The notes: a model not told the origin generated them from the sequence alone. A stretch of DNA of 64,000 bases from Niveispirillum sp. SYP-B3756 (GCF_009495745.1 NZ_WIDQ01000006.1:124001-188000); one strand, 5' to 3'; numbered from the stretch's first letter, positions 8,810-17,777 are shown. Numbers and translations are program-made.

Positions 8810-9718
8810 TTACTTCTTCGGCCCGATGGGCCGTGTGGCGGCGGCTTTTTCGACCATGTCGATGACCTGTTTGCGACGCTCACCGGCGAGCGGCAGGCGG
8901 GGCAGGCGGACGCGTTCGGAGCCACGGCCCATGATCTGTTCAGCCAGCTTGATGGACTGGACGAGATCATGCTCGGCATCCAGATGCAACAGGGGCATGA
9001 ACCAGCGATAGATGCGCCGGGCCTCTTCAATATCGCCGCGTTGCAGGGCGGCGACCAGGGCCACCGATTCCTGCGGGAAGGCGCTGGTCAGGCCGGACAC
9101 CCAGCCATGGGCACCCAGGATCATGCCTTCCAGCGCCACATCATCCAGCCCGGCCATCAGCACATAGCGGTCGCCGAAGATATTGATCAGGTCGGTGAAG
9201 CGGCGCGGATCGGGGGCGCTTTCCTTGACCGCGACGATGTTGGGAATATCGGCCAGCTTTTCCAGCACGCGGGCGGAGATGGAGACGCGATAGGCCGGCG
9301 GGTTGTTATAGAGCATGATCGGCAGGCTGGTCGCCGCCGCCACCGCCTTGAAATGGGTGTACAGCTCTTCTTCGGTCGGCACATAGACCATGGCGGGCAG
9401 CAGCATCAGCCCGTCGACGCCCAGCGCCTCCGCATCGCGGGCAAAGGCGACGGCCCGTGTTGTGGTCAGTTCCGACACGCCGGTCACCACCGGCACCCGG
9501 CCGGCCACATTCTCACGCGCCCGGGCCAGTACCGCCCGCTTCTCGTCGGGCTCTAGCGAGTTATTCTCGCCGCAGGTGCCCAGCAGGATCAAGCCATCCA
9601 CACCATCGCGGATCAGCGCATCCTGGACACCGGCTGTCGCGTCATGATCAATCGACAAATCTTCCGCAAACTGCGTGGTCGCCGCAGGGTAAACACCACG
9701 CCACGTAAGCTCCGCCAT
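8810..9718 (-). CDS. Dihydrodipicolinate synthase family protein, probable pyrroline-4-hydroxy-2-carboxylate deaminase
   Basis: A 302-residue TIM-barrel aldolase of the DapA/NanA superfamily. K165 in AVKESAPDPRR is the Schiff-base lysine and Y137 in MLYNNPPAYRVSI the catalytic tyrosine. The YNNPPAYRVSI wording and the neighbouring Hyp epimerase point to the deaminase that turns 1-pyrroline-4-hydroxy-2-carboxylate into alpha-ketoglutarate semialdehyde. It lies first in the operon, 69 bases before the epimerase, with a GntR-type site about 27 bases upstream of its ATG. Other DapA-family activities on sugar acids (for example L-arabinonate-derived compounds) cannot be excluded, since arabinose release is encoded in the same island. 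Confidence 0.82.
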   Translation of the reverse strand: MAELTWRGVYPAATTQFAEDLSIDHDATAGVQDALIRDGVDGLILLGTCGENNSLEPDEKRAVLARARENVAGRVPVVTGVSELTTTRAVAFARDAEALGVDGLMLLPAMVYVPTEEELYTHFKAVAAATSLPIMLYNNPPAYRVSISARVLEKLADIPNIVAVKESAPDPRRFTDLINIFGDRYVLMAGLDDVALEGMILGAHGWVSGLTSAFPQESVALVAALQRGDIEEARRIYRWFMPLLHLDAEHDLVQSIKLAEQIMGRGSERVRLPRLPLAGERRKQVIDMVEKAAATRPIGPKK

Positions 9719-9742
9719 CTTAAATCCTCCGTTGAATTGACA

Positions 9743-9757
9743 ATCGTATACTATATA
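9743..9757. promoter_or_regulatory. Putative GntR operator, site 2
   Basis: ATCGTATACTATATA contains the inverse of the AGTATACGA nonamer of site 1 and overlaps an A+T-rich promoter-like stretch immediately upstream of the deaminase-epimerase operon. Binding here would block the minus-strand promoter. Confidence 0.55.
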
Positions 9758-9783
9758 AATTCCCGCTTTGCCAAGCGGAATGA

Positions 9784-12531
9784 TCAGGGAGCAGTGAGGC
9801 GCAGCGTCAGCGGCGTCTCACCCAGTGGGAGGCTATAGCCCTCCCGCTCCAGTGTTGCCCCTGGCACGGTCAGCCGTTTGGCCGTCGGTGTCATCGCCTC
9901 CAGATAGAGCCGTGCGACTGGCGTATGGGGTGTGGCCGGGTCCAGGGTCAAGGTGATCTGGCCGCTGGCGGGGTGATAGGTGGCGCCGGCGATCTTGCCC
10001 GCCTCCAGCGTGATCCATTGGCCGGCGGGTGCGATATAGAGCCGGCTGCGGGCGCTGTCCTTGGGCGTGATGATGATCTCCTCCCCCGATTGGCTGATAT
10101 CGCCACCAAAGCCCAGCCAACCAAAGGTAGGGTGATTGACCAGATAGGAGGCCGTGGCATAGGCATGGCCAAAGAAGCCCATGCCGTAATCCCCGCTATA
10201 GGGATCCCATTTCATCATGTCCGGCCAGGCATGGAAGGCGGCCGACGAGAAGCCGTCCTGATCGATATTGGTGATGCCGCCCAGCAACCCGCCATAGGCA
10301 ACCCGCAGCAGATAGAAATCAGCCGGGTCACGCCGATAGGCATCGAACAGCGGCACGGCGTTCAGGGTGGAGCCATAATGGTGAATCTGCCGCTCCACCC
10401 GGGCATATTTGCCGCCATAGAGGAAATCCCAATAGCGGCGGGCATTGCCGTTATAGCCCCAACTGGGCAGGGTGGGATCATAGCCCAGGATCACTTCGCG
10501 GGTGATATCCGCCTGTTTGGCATGGCCGAAATAGCGCATCCAGGCATAGACCTCTGGTTGCCCCGTGGAATCCCACGGCATTTCAGAACCGAACGGATAT
10601 TTCAGCGATTTCCAGTGATCGGCGCGCCCCTTCATCAGCCGTTCCAGGGTGGCGGCTTCTTCGGCCATGCCTTCGCGCCGCAGATCGCGCAGGATATCGA
10701 CGAAGGCATCGCCTTCCATCTGGCCAAACTCGGCATAATGCGGCGCGTCGCGCATCATGGCGACGATGGTGCGCCAGGCCCAGCGCAGATAGAAGGCGGC
10801 GTCATGCTGCTTTACCAGGCCTGGATGATTGCGCGCGGTGCGATACAGCACCCAGTGACCCAGCGCCACATGCGGGTAATTATAGGAACGGCCCAGATCG
10901 CCGGCCCCCTTCTTGTCCCAGGAGGTCCAGCTTCGCCATTGCTCCGGGTTCTTGTACAGGCCGGGGAAGCGAGAAGGGTCATAATAGAACAGGCTTTTCT
11001 TCACGGCGCCCGCCTGTGGCCCCTCGGCGACCTGCAGGTCGCCCAGCACTGTCTCATTGACCAACTGTTCGATCCTGGCCACCTCGGCCGGATCGGGATT
11101 GTCCAACTGTTTCAGGGTGGCGGCCACCCAACTGCCGCCCCCGCCTTCGTCGCTCATCCCGGCGATCCAGACGCGCGGTTCGATATCGACGATCTTCCCG
11201 GCTTCCTTGTCATAGGTCAGAATGGCGGGGGAGCGGCCGAACGGGTCGCCCTTGCCTTCATACCATTGCTGGCTGGTGGAAAAACGGCCCAGATCGGCCA
11301 TCACCTGGGCCAGCGGTTTGGTCAGGAAATAGCTGACGGTCTGTTTTTGCCCATCTTCATAGGTCAGCGTCAGGCGGACCTGACCCCAGCCCTTGGCCTG
11401 CAGGGACAGGCGGGTCCAGCCATTCACCTCCCCGTCGCGGCTGGCCAGCAGGGCGCCTTCCGGTTCGCTCTCCATCGCTTTGATCGGGCTGGGGGCCTTC
11501 ACGAACAGGGTGCCGCGCTGGTCGGTGGGCAGCACATAGCCCGGAATGCCCACCGCCACCGGCCGACCCTGTGCCGCCAGCACATCCTCAATGGCGCGAA
11601 TGCTGGGGGCCTCCACCAGCCGGACCCCGACTTCCATCACCTCACCCGGTGCCAGGGTGCGGCTGGTGGGGCGGTTCCATTGTTCGCCGGCCTGACGCCA
11701 TTCCCGTTCCGCCATGCCGGCGGAATGCACCATCCAGTCGTAGAACCCTTCCGACGTCTGGCCGCGCGGGCTTTTATCGGCAAAGAGGGAGCCGGCCGCT
11801 TCTTTCGGGTTTTTCAAGGGGCTATAGGCTTCCAGCGGCGTGCCGGGGCGCGGCAGCACCAGCAAGGCCGGGCCATGGCCATTCAGCCTGGTGACCTGGA
11901 GATAGCCGGCATCCCGCCCGATATAGGGATCGACGAAACTGGCCTGGGCGTGCGCCTCCTCCAGGGAGCGGCCGGTGAGGATATTGTCGAACACCATCGG
12001 CATTCCCAGCGCGCCGATCTCCACCGGCTGAGTGGATGTGTTGGTCAGGCGGAAGACCAGGGCGGGGGTGCCGCCCTCATTCAGCCAGCGCCGCTCCACC
12101 GCCAGCGGAATGCCGTTGCCCATGCTGGCGCTGATATCGGCTGCCGCGATCACATCGCCCCCGGCGGCCAGCGCCCGGATGGGTTTGCGCGTTTGGGCAG
12201 ACGCGAAATCCCGCCATTCCCCACCGGCCTGCCGTAACCGCAGGTTCAAATCGCCCAGATGGTTGTATCCGTCGCCCGCCCGTTCCGGCAGGCGGGCGGT
12301 GGGCACGAAGCTGAAACCCGGTTCCGACAAAGGTGACAGCCTGGCCAGTGTCTGCGTATCCCGCCGCAGGGCAAGCTGGAAACGGCCGACGACATGATCG
12401 CTGGTGGCCACCGGCCGATAGACCGGCTTTTCCTGTTGCTGTGGCTTGGCCTGTGCAGAGGAGGGGGCGGGAAGGGCGGCGATGAAAGTACCGGCCAGCA
12501 GGGCGGCGGCAAACAGGCGTGCGGGCTTCAT
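9784..12531 (-). CDS. Secreted DUF5695 family protein, possible glycosidase
   Basis: A 915-residue protein. The start at 12531 gives a clean signal peptide (MKPARLFAAALLAG, cleavage after APSSAQA) and has a GAGAGG ribosome site; an upstream in-frame ATG would add 34 basic residues. The N-terminal half is beta-rich, and the middle (about 560-780) holds repeated W/Y-rich helical stretches such as YNYPHVALGHWVLYR and WGYNGNARRYWDFLYGGKYAR, reminiscent of an alpha/alpha-barrel. I recognise it as DUF5695-like from overall composition; no catalytic residues can be assigned. It is divergent from a GH43 gene with a shared promoter region and belongs to the arabinoglycoprotein island, so a carbohydrate-active role is the best guess. 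Confidence 0.7.
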   Translation of the reverse strand: MKPARLFAAALLAGTFIAALPAPSSAQAKPQQQEKPVYRPVATSDHVVGRFQLALRRDTQTLARLSPLSEPGFSFVPTARLPERAGDGYNHLGDLNLRLRQAGGEWRDFASAQTRKPIRALAAGGDVIAAADISASMGNGIPLAVERRWLNEGGTPALVFRLTNTSTQPVEIGALGMPMVFDNILTGRSLEEAHAQASFVDPYIGRDAGYLQVTRLNGHGPALLVLPRPGTPLEAYSPLKNPKEAAGSLFADKSPRGQTSEGFYDWMVHSAGMAEREWRQAGEQWNRPTSRTLAPGEVMEVGVRLVEAPSIRAIEDVLAAQGRPVAVGIPGYVLPTDQRGTLFVKAPSPIKAMESEPEGALLASRDGEVNGWTRLSLQAKGWGQVRLTLTYEDGQKQTVSYFLTKPLAQVMADLGRFSTSQQWYEGKGDPFGRSPAILTYDKEAGKIVDIEPRVWIAGMSDEGGGGSWVAATLKQLDNPDPAEVARIEQLVNETVLGDLQVAEGPQAGAVKKSLFYYDPSRFPGLYKNPEQWRSWTSWDKKGAGDLGRSYNYPHVALGHWVLYRTARNHPGLVKQHDAAFYLRWAWRTIVAMMRDAPHYAEFGQMEGDAFVDILRDLRREGMAEEAATLERLMKGRADHWKSLKYPFGSEMPWDSTGQPEVYAWMRYFGHAKQADITREVILGYDPTLPSWGYNGNARRYWDFLYGGKYARVERQIHHYGSTLNAVPLFDAYRRDPADFYLLRVAYGGLLGGITNIDQDGFSSAAFHAWPDMMKWDPYSGDYGMGFFGHAYATASYLVNHPTFGWLGFGGDISQSGEEIIITPKDSARSRLYIAPAGQWITLEAGKIAGATYHPASGQITLTLDPATPHTPVARLYLEAMTPTAKRLTVPGATLEREGYSLPLGETPLTLRLTAP

Positions 12532-12703
12532 ACTGCCTCTCATTGTGGGGGGAAGGGCGGGCCGGGGCCGCCTCCCGCGCGTCGGTCTTTTGGTCCTGGA
12601 AAAAAAGCTACCGTTGATGGGGGCGTGACGCAATAAATATTATACGATATAAAATCTTCAGGCTAACAGGGCGTAATCGCCCGATAATCGGGGGCGTGGG
12701 ACG
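12532..12703. promoter_or_regulatory. Divergent promoter with putative GntR operator, site 3 (12639-12653)
   Basis: The region separates the DUF5695 and GH43 start codons. ATTATACGATATAAA at 12639-12653 shares TATACGA with sites 1 and 2 and is the only A+T-rich patch here. Confidence 0.5.
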
Positions 12704-14269
12704 ATGAAGTGGCTGGTTTCCTGCCTGGTGCTGCTGGCACTGACGGAATTTTCCACCCCTGCGCCTGCGGCCACGCAGGCCGTAAAGGCGGCCGGCAACC
12801 CGATCCTGTCCGATGGCCGCTATTATTCGACGGACCCGGCACCGCTGGTGGTGGGGGACACGCTTTATATCCTGGCCGGTCGGGATGAGGCGCCGGCTGA
12901 TATCAATGATTTCATCATGAATGAATGGCAGTTGCTCAGCACCAGTGACCCGGCCTCAGGGCTCTGGACCCATTACCCCGCCATTGCCCGGCCAGAGACG
13001 GTTTTCGCCTGGGCGGAACCGGGCCGCGCCTATGCCGGGCAGATTGTGCAGGGGCGGGATGGCCGCTTCTATCTCTACGCGCCGGTTTTGCAGCGCGATG
13101 GTGGAGCGGATGATCGGTTCGCCATCGGGGTGGCCGTGGCGGAAAGCCCGATGGGCCCATGGCTGGACGCCCATCCTGCCGGCCCCATCATCTCCCAACA
13201 GGTGCCGGTGCCCAACCGCATCCAGAATATCGATCCGACGGTGCTGGTCGATGATGATGGTCGCATCTTCATCTATTGGGGCACGTTCGGGCGGCTGCGT
13301 GCCATGGAACTGGCGGCCGACATGGTGACGCCAAAGGGGCCGCAACAGGTGATCGACACGCTGACCGGCTTTTTCGAGGCGCCCTGGATCATGAAGCGCA
13401 AGGGTATCTATTATCTGCTTTATGCCGGCAACAATGCCGGACCGGACAGCCCCTGCACCCCCACCTTGTACCATGCCTGTCAGGCCTATGGCACGGCGCC
13501 GTCACCGCTGGGGCCCTGGACCTATCGCGGGGTCGTGCTCCGCCCGGTTTCTTCCACCACCTCCCATGCGGGGGCGGTGATGTTCAAGGGGCAATGGTAT
13601 CTGGCCTATCACACGGCAGATGCCAGGGGCGGCGGGCATTTCCGCCGCTCCGTGGCGCTGGACCGGCTGGAATGGGATGACAGCGTGAACCCGGCAGCCA
13701 TCCTGCCGGTCCAGCCCACCCGTGCGCCCCAAGCCCCACCACCGCCCAGCCGCAATATTGCCGGGGCGGCCACGGCGACGGCCTCCAACCTGCCGCTGCC
13801 GGTGCGATATTGGATCAAGGCGCTGAATGACGGGATCGTCCGGCCCGCCCCCCTGCCGCCCGACATGTGGGGCAGCGGCACCGGCAACAATCCCGCCCAG
13901 GCCTGGATCGAGTATCGCTGGAGGACACCGGTGACCCTGGATGGCAGCCGGATCTGGTTCGTCGCTGATCCGGCGACGGATGCCGTCCAGGGCATGGCGC
14001 CCCCGGCGGCCTGGCACTTGGAAGTTTGGGGCCAGGGGGGCTGGCAGCGGGTGGCGCCGGTCGGCTCCGCCTATGGCACGCAGGCAACGGGGGGGCAGGC
14101 GGTGCGGTTCTCCCCCCTGACCACCCGTTGCCTGCGGGCCGTTTTCACTGCCTCTGGCGGACCGGCGGCGCCGGTCGCCATTGGTGTGCAGGAATGGGAA
14201 GCGCTGGCCCCGCAGGAGAATGCGCCGGCGGCGCAGCCGGTCAACCCAGCCCCTGCCTGTGGCCCTTGA
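12704..14269 (+). CDS. Secreted GH43 family glycosidase with C-terminal F5/8 type C-like domain
   Basis: A 521-residue exported protein with a signal peptide (residues 1-23, cleavage near APA-ATQ). The five-bladed propeller shows the GH43 triad: base D44 in YYSTDPAPLV, pKa-modulating D177 in NIDPTVLVDDDG and acid E225 in FFEAPWIMKRKG. GH43 enzymes are mostly alpha-L-arabinofuranosidases, arabinanases or beta-xylosidases. Residues about 350-505 look like a discoidin/F5-8C carbohydrate-binding domain (NIAGAATATASN start, WIEYRW core). It probably removes alpha-linked arabinose that caps Hyp-arabinosides or arabinan side chains outside the cytoplasm. The exact substrate is inferred from neighbours. 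Confidence 0.87.
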   Translation: MKWLVSCLVLLALTEFSTPAPAATQAVKAAGNPILSDGRYYSTDPAPLVVGDTLYILAGRDEAPADINDFIMNEWQLLSTSDPASGLWTHYPAIARPETVFAWAEPGRAYAGQIVQGRDGRFYLYAPVLQRDGGADDRFAIGVAVAESPMGPWLDAHPAGPIISQQVPVPNRIQNIDPTVLVDDDGRIFIYWGTFGRLRAMELAADMVTPKGPQQVIDTLTGFFEAPWIMKRKGIYYLLYAGNNAGPDSPCTPTLYHACQAYGTAPSPLGPWTYRGVVLRPVSSTTSHAGAVMFKGQWYLAYHTADARGGGHFRRSVALDRLEWDDSVNPAAILPVQPTRAPQAPPPPSRNIAGAATATASNLPLPVRYWIKALNDGIVRPAPLPPDMWGSGTGNNPAQAWIEYRWRTPVTLDGSRIWFVADPATDAVQGMAPPAAWHLEVWGQGGWQRVAPVGSAYGTQATGGQAVRFSPLTTRCLRAVFTASGGPAAPVAIGVQEWEALAPQENAPAAQPVNPAPACGP

Positions 14270-14394
14270 TGGCCTTCCCCTCTCAATTCCAGGCGAGCGC
14301 ATAGGCCTCCCGGCTGGCGGTTCACATGAAACCCCCAAGGCCCCCTTCAGGGCAGGGCATGAACGACAACTATCGATCGCCCTGCCAGGGCCAT

Positions 14395-15162
14395 TTAGAA
14401 GGGATTGATGATGTCGATCACCTGCTGACCCCAGCGCGGCTGCTGCAGGTCGCTGACCTGGCCCTTGCCGCCATAGGAAATCCGTGCCTCGGCAATTTTT
14501 TCATAGGAGATGGTGTTGGCGGAGGTGATGTCTTCCGGCCGGATGATGCCGTTCAGGGTCAATTCCCGCATTTCGTAATTCACCCGCACTTCCTGCTTGC
14601 CCTGTACCACCATATTGCCGTTGGGCAAAATCTGCACGATCAGGGCCGCGACCTGCAGGTTGATCTGCTCCTGGCGCTGGATCTGGCCATTGCCGACACT
14701 GTTGCTGGCGCTGTTGGTGCTGAGCAGGCTGGAGGCGTTGACTGTGTTGGGCAGGATACTATTGGTGCTGGCTTCCAGACCGAACAGGTTGGGCAGCCCC
14801 ATGGTTTCTGTACCGGTACGGGCGCGGGTGGTCTGGTTTTGCATCTGCGCTTTGTCGTTGATCTGGATATTGACGGTCAGGATGTCGCCGACGCGGGCGG
14901 CGCGCTGATCCTTGAAGAAGGCCCGTGAACCCGCCCGCCACAGGGAGTTAGCCCGCCGTTCCACCACCGGCGCTTCCGGCATCGGCAGCCGCACCGGCTG
15001 ATAATTCGGGCGGCGCGAGGGATCCTCGATGGAGGAGAAGGCCGGCTCCTTGCCGACATTGGCCAGCCGGTCGGCCGTGCCGCAGGCGGTCAGCATACTG
15101 GCGCCCAGGATCAGGGTGGTGAGGGTGGTGGCGGTACGCAGAAACGGACGGGCGGCAGACAT
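14395..15162 (-). CDS. flgH: Flagellar L-ring protein FlgH
   Basis: A 255-residue lipoprotein. The signal peptide ends in a lipobox LTAC with the lipidated cysteine at residue 27. The body contains the FlgH core (ARVGDILTVNIQINDKA, VVQGKQEVRVNYE, GIIRPEDI), which forms the outer-membrane L ring around the flagellar rod. It is the last gene of flgF-flgG-flgA-flgH and lies 11 bases after flgA. It converges on the GH43 gene across about 125 bases that contain no clear gene. Confidence 0.96.
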   Translation of the reverse strand: MSAARPFLRTATTLTTLILGASMLTACGTADRLANVGKEPAFSSIEDPSRRPNYQPVRLPMPEAPVVERRANSLWRAGSRAFFKDQRAARVGDILTVNIQINDKAQMQNQTTRARTGTETMGLPNLFGLEASTNSILPNTVNASSLLSTNSASNSVGNGQIQRQEQINLQVAALIVQILPNGNMVVQGKQEVRVNYEMRELTLNGIIRPEDITSANTISYEKIAEARISYGGKGQVSDLQQPRWGQQVIDIINPF

Positions 15163-15173
15163 TTCGGTTCTCC

Positions 15174-16169
15174 TTAGCGGCTCGGTCGCGCGGGGTTGGC
15201 GGCGATCCGGGCAGCGGCTTGTTGGGCGGCGGCGATCTGGGCGGCGGGGCGGACGGTCACCAGATTGGGACCAGCCACCGTTGCCTCGATCACCCTGCTG
15301 CTGGAGCTATTCACAATCCGTACCAACTCGCCCTGCGCCCCGTCGCTCAAGGCTTTGCCCTGGGCGCTCAACTGCATGGAACCCGATTGCAGCAAGATGG
15401 TGACGACCTGCCCCTTCACCACCACCACCGGTTCGCGCACATCGCGGCCATTGACCGGCTGGTTGGGGGCCACGGCGCGGCGCAGGCTTTTGCCCACCAG
15501 TTCCCCGGCGCTGGTGATGGCACCTGCCACCACGCGATCGCGCGGCATGTTGAGATAGCTGAGGTCGCTGTCCCCCACCACTTCGCCCGGCGCCAGCCGG
15601 CGGTTCAGCACCGGCAGTTCCACCATATCGATGGCGCGGCCGCTGACCGTCTGGCGCAACAGTTGCGGTCCGGTGGCCGGGGCGATGAGATCGGCGGTCA
15701 AGCGACCGCGCACCGGATCGTAGGCAAGATTTTCCACCCGCACGGACGTATCGCTGCCGACCGGCAAAAACAGCGCCAGGGAACGGTTATCCAGTAAGAT
15801 ATCGACATTGGCGCTGGTGCCGGCCTGCTGCACCAGGGCGTCACGCAGCCCATCCTGAATGGTGACCTGCGGGATTTGCACCGCCTCCCGCTTCAACTGG
15901 ACCATTTCGCCCAGCCCCACCGGCCGCCAGGCTACGCCATTGGCGGTAGCAATGCGCAGCAAGGTCGCCGTATCCAGGGTCAGCGTGCCGCCGGGGGCAG
16001 GGGCGTTGGTCACCACGCGGGCCGCCTGTTCCGGCGGCAATCCATCGAACAGGTCGCTCAGCACCACCTGCTGGGCGCTGACCACGCCGTTCGGCTTCAG
16101 GGCGGCAGCACCGGCCGAAGGGGCGGTCAGCAGCGTGGCGGCGATCAGGATGGCGGCTAGGCGGCGCAT
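15174..16169 (-). CDS. flgA: Flagella basal body P-ring formation protein FlgA
   Basis: A 331-residue periplasmic chaperone for assembly of the P ring (FlgI). A signal peptide (MRRLAAILIAATLLTAPSAG) is followed by a longer than usual N-terminal region and a C-terminal SAF domain (LNRRLAPGEVVGDSDL, AVAPNQPVNGRDV, VVKGQVVTILLQSGSMQL). The C terminus QIAAAQQAAARIAANPARP is Ala-rich. It is the third gene of the operon. Confidence 0.93.
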   Translation of the reverse strand: MRRLAAILIAATLLTAPSAGAAALKPNGVVSAQQVVLSDLFDGLPPEQAARVVTNAPAPGGTLTLDTATLLRIATANGVAWRPVGLGEMVQLKREAVQIPQVTIQDGLRDALVQQAGTSANVDILLDNRSLALFLPVGSDTSVRVENLAYDPVRGRLTADLIAPATGPQLLRQTVSGRAIDMVELPVLNRRLAPGEVVGDSDLSYLNMPRDRVVAGAITSAGELVGKSLRRAVAPNQPVNGRDVREPVVVVKGQVVTILLQSGSMQLSAQGKALSDGAQGELVRIVNSSSSRVIEATVAGPNLVTVRPAAQIAAAQQAAARIAANPARPSR

Positions 16170-16199
16170 GGCGATGGTCCTTCTTAACGATAACCCGGA

Positions 16200-16985
16200 T
16201 CAGCGCAGCTGGCTGACCGACTGCATCATCTGGTCGGTGGTGGAGATGACGCGGGAATTCATTTCATAGGCGCGCTGGGCGGTGATCAGCTGGGTAATTT
16301 CTGCCACGATATTGACGTTGGAGGTCTCCACCGCGCCCTGGGTGATGCGGCCAAAGCCGGGGGCACCCGGGTTGCCGGCGATCGCCTGGCCTGAGGCCGG
16401 GGTTTCCATCAACAGATTGTCGCCGATGGCTTCCAGGCCAGCTGTATTGGGGAAGCTGGCGATCTGGATCTGGCCGACATTCTGCGGCGCCACCTGACCA
16501 TCCAGCTTGGCCAGCACTTCGCCATTCGGGTTGACGGTGATATCCACGGTGTTCTGCGGGATCACGATGCCTGGGACCACCTGATAGCCATCACCGGTGA
16601 CGATGGTGCCCTGGGCGTTCAGTTGCAGGGAACCGGCGCGGGTATAGGCGGTATCGCCATTGGGCAGGGTTACCTGGAAATAGCCCTGGCCGTTGATGGC
16701 CAGATCCAGCGTATTGCCGGTGGGGCTGATATTGCCCTGTTCGTTGATGCGGTAGATGGCGGCGGCCTTCACACCGGTACCGACCTGGATGCCCGAGGGC
16801 ACCACGGTGCCGGCATCAGACGAGGTGGAACCGACGCGGCGCTGGTTCTGGTACAGCAGATCCTGGAATTCCGCCCGCTGGCGCTTATAGCCAGTGGTCG
16901 TCATGTTGGCGATGTTGTTGGAGATGGTTTCCACATTCAACTGCTGGGCCAGCATTCCGGTGGCGCCGATGGAGAGGCTGCGCAT
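16200..16985 (-). CDS. flgG: Flagellar distal rod protein FlgG
   Basis: 261 residues, the usual length. The N terminus MRSLSIGATGMLAQQLNVE with NNIANMTTTGYKRQRAEF and the C terminus EMNSRVISTTDQMMQSVSQLR are the paired helices of axial flagellar proteins. It builds the distal rod between FlgF and the hook and follows flgF by 14 bases in the same operon. Confidence 0.97.
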   Translation of the reverse strand: MRSLSIGATGMLAQQLNVETISNNIANMTTTGYKRQRAEFQDLLYQNQRRVGSTSSDAGTVVPSGIQVGTGVKAAAIYRINEQGNISPTGNTLDLAINGQGYFQVTLPNGDTAYTRAGSLQLNAQGTIVTGDGYQVVPGIVIPQNTVDITVNPNGEVLAKLDGQVAPQNVGQIQIASFPNTAGLEAIGDNLLMETPASGQAIAGNPGAPGFGRITQGAVETSNVNIVAEITQLITAQRAYEMNSRVISTTDQMMQSVSQLR

Positions 16986-16999
16986 TCTTCCGTTCCTTC

Positions 17000-17722
17000 T
17001 TACTGAGCCCGGGCCAACTGACGGATCGCGGTGCGGATCCGTTCATGCTCGGTATCGATCATCTTCTGGACATTCTGATAGGTGCGGATGACGTCGATCA
17101 TCTGCGTCATCTCCACCACGCTCTGCACGTTGGAGCTTTCCAGAGCACCCTGGGTCACCTGCGGCTGTTCGATCCGGATTTCGTCCTGATCGGTGCTGTA
17201 AAGCCCGCCGCCCAGTTCCATAAGCTTCTGTTCATCTTCAAAATTCACCACTTTCAGCTTGCCGGCCACGCCCTGTTCGGTCTTCACCGTGCCATCGCCC
17301 TGGATTTCGATCTGGCCGGCTGTGGCGGGGATGGTGATGCGCTGATTGTTCTCACCCAGCAGCGGCAGGCCGGCGCGGTCCACAATCTCGCGGTTGGCAT
17401 TCAACTGAAAGGCACCGCCACGGGTGTAGCGGGGGCCGGACAGCGTCTCCACGGTGAAGTAGCCTTCGCCGCGCAGGGCCAGATCCAGTTGGTTGTTGGT
17501 GATGGAAAGCGGACCGGCCTCGGTGTTGCGCAGCAGGCCGTAATCCTGCACGAAGCTCATCCGGTCGCCTTCGCGGTTCGGCCGCTCCAGATATTCCAGG
17601 AACAGCATCCGCTGCGACTTGAAACCCGTCGTGTTCATGTTGGCGACATTGTTGGAAATCACTTCCATCTGCCGGCGCAGGGCTTCCTGGCGGGACAGCG
17701 TGATGTAGAGTGAATTTTCCAT
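17000..17722 (-). CDS. flgF: Flagellar basal-body rod protein FlgF
   Basis: A 240-residue proximal rod protein. The start at 17722 gives MENSLYITLSRQEALRRQM, the conserved beginning, behind a GAGGGTAAGA ribosome site; an upstream in-frame ATG would add 24 unrelated residues. NNVANMNTTGFKSQR and the C-terminal QKMIDTEHERIRTAIRQL are the rod-family helices. It is the first gene of the operon and has a perfect sigma-54 promoter 56-72 bases upstream. Confidence 0.96.
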   Translation of the reverse strand: MENSLYITLSRQEALRRQMEVISNNVANMNTTGFKSQRMLFLEYLERPNREGDRMSFVQDYGLLRNTEAGPLSITNNQLDLALRGEGYFTVETLSGPRYTRGGAFQLNANREIVDRAGLPLLGENNQRITIPATAGQIEIQGDGTVKTEQGVAGKLKVVNFEDEQKLMELGGGLYSTDQDEIRIEQPQVTQGALESSNVQSVVEMTQMIDVIRTYQNVQKMIDTEHERIRTAIRQLARAQ

Positions 17723-17777
17723 CGTCTTACCCTCGGCAACATCGATGGGCGGCAAGGCCCGTGGTTGCAGAATGATA

